A model generated the notes under the pieces. It saw only the letters and a list, made by a program, of their open reading frames with translations. It made no database searches and had not been told where the DNA came from. The translations under genes and the position numbers were made by a program. A stretch of 9,045 bases of DNA from Actinomycetota bacterium (GTDB lineage: Bacteria > Actinomycetota > Actinomycetes > Actinomycetales > Microbacteriaceae). The stretch lies in contig RHAS01000028.1 of the NCBI GenBank assembly GCA_010028615.1, positions 1 through 9,045 on the forward strand, written 5' to 3'. Positions 1 through 5,374 of the stretch are shown piece by piece. The first letter of the stretch is position 1; every line of letters begins with the position of its first letter.

Positions 1-407
1 CCAGCAATAAAAGCTCGAGCAGAAGCGGCCGAATCCCACCCACCAGAACCAACCCCCGCGACGTCAATGCTTATTGAGTAATCAGAGAATAAAGTTGAAT
101 CAATATTGATATCACCAGTGGAGTGTTGATATATCAGCCCACCGCCAGAGCCATACAGGGCTATTCCTATATTGAGAGTGTCAACAGATGTTTTCCAGTC
201 CTGGACTTCCGCTGCATAAACAGACATTGTTAGGGTCGATTTTCCAGAAAGATTGACAGAAACGTCTTGGTATACGGTCGCCTGCTGGTAGGCAAATACA
301 AGCGCCGAACCGTCCAGGGCGGATGCTGTATTCCTAATCGGAGACAGCACTATCCAGACACACAGCACTAAAAGAATCCAAATACCGCGAATGCCGCGAA
401 AGCGCAT
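1..407 (-). CDS. exported protein of unknown function, C-terminal part off the left edge
   Basis: This reading frame runs leftward out of the window, so only the first 135 codons are visible. The start is ATG at 405-407, preceded at good spacing by the Shine-Dalgarno GGAGGT (complement of 411-416). The N-terminus is a classic Sec signal peptide: basic MRFRGIRG, a hydrophobic stretch IWILLVLCVWIVL at residues 9-21, then a polar region ending in ASA near residue 30, a good signal peptidase I site. The mature part is rich in Ser, Thr, Gly and Val with alternating hydrophobic residues, which suggests a beta-sandwich, and has a glycine run (GSGGG) at about residues 87-91. I recognise no family. 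It is divergent from the fibre gene at 529 and may share its spacer. Export from the host cell or surface display is an inference from the signal peptide. A bacterial rather than phage origin cannot be excluded. Confidence 0.8.
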   Translation of the reverse strand, partial: MRFRGIRGIWILLVLCVWIVLSPIRNTASALDGSALVFAYQQATVYQDVSVNLSGKSTLTMSVYAAEVQDWKTSVDTLNIGIALYGSGGGLIYQHSTGDINIDSTLFSDYSISIDVAGVGSGGWDSAASARAFIA

Positions 408-422
408 TAAACCTCCATTACT

Positions 423-442
423 AGCTAATTTTAGCATTAGCT
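423..442. repeat. perfect 7-bp inverted repeat (possible operator or hairpin)
   Basis: AGCTAAT at 423-429 and its exact complement ATTAGCT at 436-442 are separated by six bases. The repeat lies in the divergent spacer, just upstream of the Shine-Dalgarno of the leftward gene. It could be a repressor operator or a small 5' leader hairpin. It has no GC-rich stem or following T-run, so it is not a typical terminator. Confidence 0.4.
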
Positions 443-499
443 GTGAATCCGTGAGCGTCGATGTGTGTGGTGTATTCGAAGGTACTTAATAACTCGTTG

Positions 500-505
500 T
501 ATAAT
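500..505 (+). promoter_or_regulatory. candidate -10 box of the rightward structural operon
   Basis: A perfect TATAAT lies 23 bases before the ATG of the gene at 529, which would give a short leader starting near 512 that includes the Shine-Dalgarno GGGAGA (520-525). At the usual 17-bp spacing the upstream hexamer (477-482, CGAAGG) is not a -35 match, so an activator or a phage-modified polymerase would be needed. The T4-type late box TATAAATA is not present here. Confidence 0.4.
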
Positions 506-528
506 GGGGTTAAAGCATTGGGAGAACT

Positions 529-1533
529 ATGGCTCTACAGGTATTCTCAGCGGGTCAGACATTGACCGCATCACAAATGAACACGCTGCAGGCAAGCACG
601 TATAACTATGCTGTGGCAACTGTTTCTGGCTCATCGAGAACCCTGGCCGCGACAGATGCCGGCTATATATTGATTTTTACTAGCGATGCCGAGCCGGTAG
701 AGGTAACGGTTCCACTAAACCTATCTCTGGCAGCTGGAGATTCTATTGAAATCATTTACGGCGGGACAGGCTCTCTACAGATAATCCCGGCGTCAGGGGT
801 TACCATATATTCAGAAGGCAGCTTGTTAACGATTGAAAATCAATGGGCACGGGTTGCCCTGATTAGGACATCGCTAAACACTTACATTTTGTCGTGGATG
901 ACGTCTGTAAACACGGCGGAAATAGAGAATCTGTCTGTAACTACAGAAAAAATAAACAACAATGCCGTAACGCTGGGGGTAAAGACAAGCGGCGATTACG
1001 TATCGTCCTTAACTGCTGGAACCGGCATCACATTGTCAAACAACTCAGGGGAAGGCGCGACCCCAACTATCGCCATAGGTCAATCAGTTGCAACAACAGA
1101 TACTCCTCAATTTGCAGGATTAACGGTTAATGGAACAACAAAAATAGAAGAGATTATAGAGACCGTAGCAACTGGAGCTGCCCTAAATGGCGCAACAACG
1201 ATAAACGCCTTATCCGGCGGGATATTTTTTCGCAACGCAAATGCTACCGGAGATTTCACCTTCAACATAATCGGAAATGGAACAACTCCGCTGAACACAA
1301 TGATGTCAGATAATCAATCTCTGACACTAGTTGTATTGAATCAGAATGGCGCTACACCTAGAAAACTTACAGATATCAAAATTGATACAACTACTACACC
1401 AACAATTAGGTGGTTCGGAGGCCAATCATACCCATCCGGCAATGCTAACTCTGTAGATGCATACACAATTACAATTATAAAAACAGCCTCTGGTGTATTT
1501 ACTGTGTTTGCAAATCAGTCGCAGTTTGCATAG
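529..1533 (+). CDS. phage tail-fibre-type structural protein
   Basis: This 334-residue protein is probably a virion fibre or appendage subunit. The N-terminus MALQVFSAGQTLTASQMNTL has the pattern of phage structural proteins that begin with a 'F.AG..LTA..MN' segment. The middle, residues about 153-202, has the fibre signature GTGITLS...GEGATPTIAIGQSV followed by TPQFAGLTVNGTT, common in beta-helical phage fibres. The C-terminal part, about 268-334, ends with a tryptophan/glycine module (RWFGG, YPSGNANSVDAYTITII), also typical of marine phage tail proteins. There are no cysteines, signal peptide or membrane segments. The start is supported by GGGAGA nine bases upstream. It is the first gene of the rightward block, 12 bases ahead of the FN3 protein, which fits a shared structural role. 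The receptor and the exact virion position are unknown. Confidence 0.8.
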   Translation: MALQVFSAGQTLTASQMNTLQASTYNYAVATVSGSSRTLAATDAGYILIFTSDAEPVEVTVPLNLSLAAGDSIEIIYGGTGSLQIIPASGVTIYSEGSLLTIENQWARVALIRTSLNTYILSWMTSVNTAEIENLSVTTEKINNNAVTLGVKTSGDYVSSLTAGTGITLSNNSGEGATPTIAIGQSVATTDTPQFAGLTVNGTTKIEEIIETVATGAALNGATTINALSGGIFFRNANATGDFTFNIIGNGTTPLNTMMSDNQSLTLVVLNQNGATPRKLTDIKIDTTTTPTIRWFGGQSYPSGNANSVDAYTITIIKTASGVFTVFANQSQFA

Positions 1534-1545
1534 TAAGAGATAAAC

Positions 1546-3186
1546 ATGCCATTTATAGGCGGTATAGGTTCAGTAGCTAAAGGTTTCTGGGGAGCACCAA
1601 AAGCACCTGCAGCAATAGTAAATCTCGTTGCTACACGTATTGCGTCACAAACTATACAGCTTTCATTTACGGCACCCTACGACTCAGAAGACCCAATTAC
1701 AAGATATGAGTACCGACTTAAAACGACCGGAGGGTATCAAGAGTGGACCTCTGCCGGCACAACAAATACAACATTTTCTGTCGGCTCATTGTCAAATGGC
1801 GCACTATATACATTCCAGGTAAGGGCAGTAAACTCAGCCGGCGAAGCGTCTTCGTCTAATGAATCGTCGGCAACTCCGTATACATTTCCTGGAGCTGTAA
1901 ATGGGTTTTCTGCCGTAAGATTTGCTTCTCAAACGGTTCGGCTTTCATGGAGCGAGCCTTCGAGTAATGGCGGCGCAACTATTACCGACTATGAATACTC
2001 GAGCGACAATGGGTCTACGTGGAGAAGCTTGGGTACAACAGTCAGCCCTGCAAACGTAACAATAATTTCCGGAGCAGCCGGAACAGCATTGCAAAACGGA
2101 CAGGCTTATGACTTTAGAATACGCGCTCGCAACATAGATACTACGCCCGGCACTGCATCTGGAGTTTCGTCGGCAACACCATACACAACACCCTCAGCCC
2201 CAAGCGCAACGCTCTCAAATGATGGAGAGCAAACTATTACACATTCTTGGACATCTGGCGGCAATGGCGGCAACTCAATTACACGGTGGGAGTATGCTTA
2301 CTCTACTGATAATGGAGTAAACTGGAGTGTTGAACCACCAGTAGCGGTTGGTGTTACGTCTGCTACTAGAACAATTCAGACTGGTTCGACATATGACACA
2401 AATCAATATAGGCTTAGAGTACGTGCAGAGAATTTAGCTGGGTGGGGTGCTTGGAGCACCAACGACAATAGAAGCACCGCTTATACACAAGACAACTACA
2501 CCGTAACTGAATATGAAGCTCAACAAACAGAAGCACATCCGACATGCCCAGATTGTCGCTCTGTACGTGTCACGAGAACAGAAAGCTGTGGCTCTTACGG
2601 ATGTGGAGTATGTGGCTTCCAGTCGCAAAGCAAAGATTATTACAAAGACAAATACCGAACCAGGTCGCGTACGGGATATAGAACAAGGACTGCTTATCGC
2701 TGGAAGAAGGGCAATACGGTTAGTGGTTTCATAGGATGGGTGGACGCAAACTACAACCCGACATCCGGCTACACGTACCCAGACTGGACATACACAGCCT
2801 ATGGCGCAGAAGGTGCAGAGTTTGGCCCAAGTGCCTGCTACAACGTCGGCGTATGTAACGAAAACGCCCCAGGAAATCCTGGTAACGGAAGCGTCAGCCC
2901 GCTAGGTAACTGGTATGAGGTCGGCTATGACGACCCATGTTGCAACAGTGGTGCATGGACAGACGGTACAACCTTTGTGTGGGTGGAATGCGGAACGCAG
3001 GGCGCTGAAGGATATAGCTGCAATAGGTTGGTCGGCAATGGCGGTATTTACTTCGGATTCTACGAGCCCAACCCATGTGCAGTTGGCCTTTGCGGCGCGG
3101 TAGTTAATTACAAAATATGGAGATGCACACTAACTGGCGCACTGCGCTGGACAGACCAATCCCATTGGTACTTCAGTTGCTGCTAG
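1546..3186 (+). CDS. virion protein with three fibronectin type III domains and a cysteine-rich C-terminal region
   Basis: This 546-residue protein has three consecutive FN3-like domains at about residues 24-113, 117-214 and 217-312. Domains 1 and 2 are clearly related (RIASQTIQLSF versus RFASQTVRLSW; both end SSATPYT). FN3 domains are common in exposed phage tail and decoration proteins, where they are thought to aid carbohydrate or surface binding. After residue 333 the composition changes sharply. All 16 cysteines lie there (334, 337, 348, 353, 356, 431, 437, 465, 466, 482, 492, 511, 516, 527, 545, 546), including CPDC, CGSYGCGVC and a terminal CC. An Arg/Tyr-rich linker spans about 364-388, and the remainder is rich in Trp, Tyr and Gly. 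The cysteines could bind metal or form disulfides outside the cell; both are inferences. The Shine-Dalgarno is weak (AAGAGA). The protein is likely co-transcribed with its neighbours and assembled on the virion. Confidence 0.8.
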   Translation: MPFIGGIGSVAKGFWGAPKAPAAIVNLVATRIASQTIQLSFTAPYDSEDPITRYEYRLKTTGGYQEWTSAGTTNTTFSVGSLSNGALYTFQVRAVNSAGEASSSNESSATPYTFPGAVNGFSAVRFASQTVRLSWSEPSSNGGATITDYEYSSDNGSTWRSLGTTVSPANVTIISGAAGTALQNGQAYDFRIRARNIDTTPGTASGVSSATPYTTPSAPSATLSNDGEQTITHSWTSGGNGGNSITRWEYAYSTDNGVNWSVEPPVAVGVTSATRTIQTGSTYDTNQYRLRVRAENLAGWGAWSTNDNRSTAYTQDNYTVTEYEAQQTEAHPTCPDCRSVRVTRTESCGSYGCGVCGFQSQSKDYYKDKYRTRSRTGYRTRTAYRWKKGNTVSGFIGWVDANYNPTSGYTYPDWTYTAYGAEGAEFGPSACYNVGVCNENAPGNPGNGSVSPLGNWYEVGYDDPCCNSGAWTDGTTFVWVECGTQGAEGYSCNRLVGNGGIYFGFYEPNPCAVGLCGAVVNYKIWRCTLTGALRWTDQSHWYFSCC

Positions 3187-3195
3187 GATATCACT

Positions 3196-3405
3196 ATGAA
3201 GATAATTGTCGTATTGGTTGACAACGAAGTTGCCGGCACCATACCGGTACTCCCGTCCCTTCCCGAACATCAGCAGGATGGCATGGTGGCAGCATTTACT
3301 AGTTCGCCAACATTCGTTGTCATAGAAGGTCAAAACCCGCCCCCCATAGGATATGTCTGGAATGGCACCGAGTTTTATCAGCCAGCGGGCTGGGAGCCGA
3401 CGTGA
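3196..3405 (+). CDS. small hypothetical protein, possibly a fibre-associated accessory protein
   Basis: This 69-residue protein starts at ATG 3196 with AGGA (3185-3188) overlapping the stop codon of the FN3 gene, and its last four bases overlap the next gene (GTGA), so it is translated in a coupled series. The N-terminus MKIIVVLVDNEVAG is a likely beta strand and too short and charged for a membrane anchor. The C-terminus has the pattern PPPIGYVWNGTEFYQPAGW. A similar aromatic 'G..WNG..F..P' ending is found in small proteins next to phage tail-fibre genes, including tail-fibre assembly proteins. That resemblance is short, so a chaperone-like or small structural role is only a suggestion. Confidence 0.65.
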   Translation: MKIIVVLVDNEVAGTIPVLPSLPEHQQDGMVAAFTSSPTFVVIEGQNPPPIGYVWNGTEFYQPAGWEPT

Positions 3406-3668
3406 CAAATCCGTGGCAAGAGTGGAAAAAGAAAAATCTCGAGCGTCAGCAATCTGGAGTTGTTTCGCCTGTAGATTTCCTTAACCCGGACACGCAGTAT
3501 TGTTCGGACGATGCAGCCCTCGAGCGATTTGACATTTGCCTCAAATGTGAGTTTTTGTCAGCGGTATCTCACCAATGCCAACAATGCGGGTGCTTTATGA
3601 AACTCAAAACACGCCTGGCTAATGCGTCGTGCCCGATTGGTAAATGGGGAACTGAACCATCAGAGTGA
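3402..3668 (+). CDS. small zinc-ribbon-like phage protein
   Basis: This 88-residue protein starts with GTG at 3402, sharing four bases with the preceding stop codon. It has seven cysteines (34, 46, 49, 59, 62, 64, 77) arranged as ICLKC, then nine residues, then CQQCGCFMKLKTRL, then CPIGKW. Two CxxC pairs of this kind are expected to bind a zinc ion. Small proteins with the CxxCGCFMKLK...CPIGKW pattern occur repeatedly in marine tailed phages near structural genes. Their function is not established as far as I know. The charged N-terminus (EWKKKNLERQ) suggests a helix or a protein- or nucleic-acid-binding face. This is the last gene of the rightward block. Its 3' end overlaps the convergent gene at 3660 by nine bases, leaving no room for an intergenic terminator. 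Confidence 0.75.
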   Translation: MTNPWQEWKKKNLERQQSGVVSPVDFLNPDTQYCSDDAALERFDICLKCEFLSAVSHQCQQCGCFMKLKTRLANASCPIGKWGTEPSE

Positions 3669-4343
3669 GGATATACGTGCAGCGGTATCTATGTATGGAT
3701 ACTGCTCCGTCACTTCAACAATCCAGTCCATCATTGCCTGGGACATATGAGGGAAATCGACAATATGCTGTCTATGGTTTTCGTCACCACGCAAGAATCT
3801 CGCTAAGTGCATATCTGGCATAGCATCTATTTCTTCAAGTATCTCTTGTGCCGGATTCAGCAGTTCAAAAAACTTCGATGAAATGATAGACATTGGGTGA
3901 GTGCTGTTAAATGGCTCTACTGCAACTGCTTGCCACTCCCTGAGATTTTTTAGAAGTTCTGGCATTGAATGCCCATGCCATATCGCTGAACAAGCGCCAT
4001 CATCTTCCATATGACGAGCTGGCACCGGACCCTGCGGGGTCATTTCCTGAAGCTCCACGTATGTGATAAATAAATCTGGAGACATGTCTATTATGTTGAC
4101 AAATCGTTTTACATTTGCAAACGTAAATTCGTATTGTGAATAAGGAGACTTCTTGTTGAGCATTGAAGCTTCATGCTCGTATTCCGTGTTTACGGTAGGC
4201 CATATTGGCGCATATGAAAGATTGTCGCAGCGTGCAACATCTGGCGCATTGACCCCGGCAACCAAAAGTTGACTTTTTTGTATAGAGAAGAAGCCACAGT
4301 TGTCAAGTGATGGTTGGCGAAGGAGTGTATCCATTTCAAGCAT
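3660..4343 (-). CDS. hypothetical protein, last gene of the leftward block
   Basis: This 227-residue soluble protein matches no family I recognise. The N-terminal half is mixed (LLVAGVNAPDVARCDNLSYAP at about 26-46). The C-terminal half is helical and acidic, with AQEILEEIDAMPDMHLARF near 165-183 and a tryptophan/tyrosine-containing end (DWIVEVTEQYPYIDTAA). It has three cysteines and several histidines but no clear metal or nucleotide motif. The ATG at 4341-4343 overlaps the preceding 83-residue gene by eight bases. A second in-frame ATG at 4332-4334 (MDTLL) is an equally possible start, as neither has a strong Shine-Dalgarno. Translation is probably coupled to the upstream gene. Its place downstream of the halogenase cluster suggests, but does not show, a connected role. 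Confidence 0.7.
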   Translation of the reverse strand: MLEMDTLLRQPSLDNCGFFSIQKSQLLVAGVNAPDVARCDNLSYAPIWPTVNTEYEHEASMLNKKSPYSQYEFTFANVKRFVNIIDMSPDLFITYVELQEMTPQGPVPARHMEDDGACSAIWHGHSMPELLKNLREWQAVAVEPFNSTHPMSIISSKFFELLNPAQEILEEIDAMPDMHLARFLRGDENHRQHIVDFPHMSQAMMDWIVEVTEQYPYIDTAARISSL

Positions 4344-4587
4344 TATTTAGCTCCGCAAGTTTTTGCTCAGCAGCAGCAAGTGATTTGCATTTGATTTCTA
4401 GGTCGCGTAAATGTGGGGAAAATACATCAGGCCCATCTGACGGAGCTTCAAATGCAGTGTAATCAAAACCATCAGGCTCGATGCCATATTTCAAACATGA
4501 AAAATATATGTCAGCCGCCAATAGGCTTGTCAGTTTTTCTAATGATGCTATTTTGTCGCTCGTTGTTAAAAATTGTTCAAGTCCCAT
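4336..4587 (-). CDS. small helical protein, paralogue of the 74-residue protein at 7893
   Basis: This 83-residue protein is predicted to be mainly helical, with a helix-turn-helix-like layout: helix at about 8-34, a Gly/Pro/Asp turn (YGIEPDGFDY), and a second charged helix at about 57-80. It aligns with the 74-residue protein at 7893-8117. Over the first roughly 33 aligned residues about one third are identical, including L.T..K...L....S.L..DI and the turn G[IL].PD. Both also end in a similar helix (EQKLAEL versus EAKLAAM). It lies seven bases after the 259-residue protein and overlaps the 227-residue gene by eight bases. The Shine-Dalgarno is weak. The function is unknown; an adaptor, chaperone or oligomerisation role would suit its size and helicity, but this is inference. 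Confidence 0.65.
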   Translation of the reverse strand: MGLEQFLTTSDKIASLEKLTSLLAADIYFSCLKYGIEPDGFDYTAFEAPSDGPDVFSPHLRDLEIKCKSLAAAEQKLAELNNA

Positions 4588-4594
4588 GTGAAGC

Positions 4595-5374
4595 CTATCT
4601 GCGTCTTAAAACTCTATTAATTATTCCATGTTTTTCTGGACACTCGGCTAAAGCTTTGTCAACTGTAATTCCATGTCTTCTGTATGGCCCAGCAGTGCCG
4701 CCACGAGGCGCAATGCTTCCCATGCCAAACCCTCGAGTCGCTACATACTTAAAGTCGGACTCATCAGCAAATTGAAGTGCTGAAAAATCAGAATCTCGCT
4801 TAAATGGGATAAGTTGAGCTACCGGCGTTCCGAATGGAATAGAAAACGCCGAATCTGCAGTTATGTTAAGCACAATGTTTGCAGTATGGTAGTAGTCAGT
4901 GTGAACAATTGCCGGAACCACTGAATAGTTCGGGTTTGGTTCCCAGTAGAGCGGCAACAATAAAGTTGACCAGCCCGGTGCAGTCTCTATCCTCCACGGA
5001 TTGACCAATTTTGGATATTGCCCTTCTTCTATTTTTCTCATTGCCGTCATTGGGCATGAGCCAGTTGAATCAAATCCGAAACCTTGCACCTGCCCTATAT
5101 CTGCCGGCGGAGAAAAGTCGTCCGAACCAGTCTCCCAGAACATTCCGCTTTCATGGGGACGGAATCTATAGTTAGTCCAAAGCGGCAGAGTAACCCCAGC
5201 AGCGAGAAGGTCAATTGTGCCGGCACATCTCCTGATAGAGCCTGGATGTTTTCCTATACGCTTAAACCATGTGGGTGGATTACCGATTGTATTAACCGTA
5301 GGCGCACAATCCATAAGACGATTATCTGACGGTGTAAATCGTATTTCTCCTGGTTTAAGCTTTGCTTTGCGCAT
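4595..5374 (-). CDS. conserved phage protein of unknown function (DUF6065-like)
   Basis: This 259-residue protein resembles a group of uncharacterised proteins seen in marine phages, often called DUF6065-like; I make the match from memory of motif order, not a search. Visible motifs in order are TWFK (35-38), CAGTIDLLAAGVTLPLW (50-66), NPWRIETAPGWSTLLLPL (125-142), VHTDYYHTANI (157-167) and GTPVAQLIPFKR (182-193). The second half looks beta-rich. The GTPVAQLIPF segment slightly recalls the strand-closing motif of dUTPase-fold proteins, but no catalytic motif of that family is present, so I do not assign it. The start ATG (5372-5374) overlaps the halogenase TAA by one base (TAATG), with GGGGAA upstream. 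The overlap suggests coupled expression with the halogenase and perhaps a joint pathway. Confidence 0.75.
   Translation of the reverse strand: MRKAKLKPGEIRFTPSDNRLMDCAPTVNTIGNPPTWFKRIGKHPGSIRRCAGTIDLLAAGVTLPLWTNYRFRPHESGMFWETGSDDFSPPADIGQVQGFGFDSTGSCPMTAMRKIEEGQYPKLVNPWRIETAPGWSTLLLPLYWEPNPNYSVVPAIVHTDYYHTANIVLNITADSAFSIPFGTPVAQLIPFKRDSDFSALQFADESDFKYVATRGFGMGSIAPRGGTAGPYRRHGITVDKALAECPEKHGIINRVLRRR

Larger units (their letters stand above)
408..528. promoter_or_regulatory. divergent intergenic spacer between the exported protein and the fibre gene
   Basis: This 121-bp non-coding stretch separates two divergently oriented genes and is the only sizeable gap in the window, so it should hold start signals for both directions. 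On the left it has the Shine-Dalgarno of the leftward gene (411-416) and a 7-bp inverted repeat. On the right it has a TATAAT hexamer and the Shine-Dalgarno GGGAGA (520-525) of the rightward gene. A weak leftward -10-like sequence, TAAAAT (complement of 428-433), lies inside the inverted repeat, but I see no convincing -35 element for it. Confidence 0.6.

Noticed and set aside
2446..2460. Perfect 6-bp hairpin GGTGCT-TGG-AGCACC
   Set aside because: It lies within the third FN3 domain coding region (GWGAWST) and has no T-run or gene boundary nearby, so it is probably due to codon choice.
3130..3408. Leftward open frame opposite the end of the FN3 gene and the 69-residue gene
   Set aside because: It overlaps two well-supported rightward genes, has no Shine-Dalgarno support, and its translation has no family-like pattern.
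3656..3672. Possible bidirectional terminator at the convergent junction
   Set aside because: The two coding regions overlap by nine bases here, and I see no GC-rich stem with flanking T-runs.
4065..4072. GATAAATA on the plus strand, similar to the cyanophage late-promoter consensus
   Set aside because: It sits inside a leftward gene and points at no rightward gene. The 7-base core is expected about twice by chance in both strands of this window.
4764..4830. GTPVAQLIPF segment as evidence for a dUTPase or dCTP deaminase
   Set aside because: Only one short strand motif is similar; the other conserved nucleotide-binding and catalytic motifs of that family are missing.
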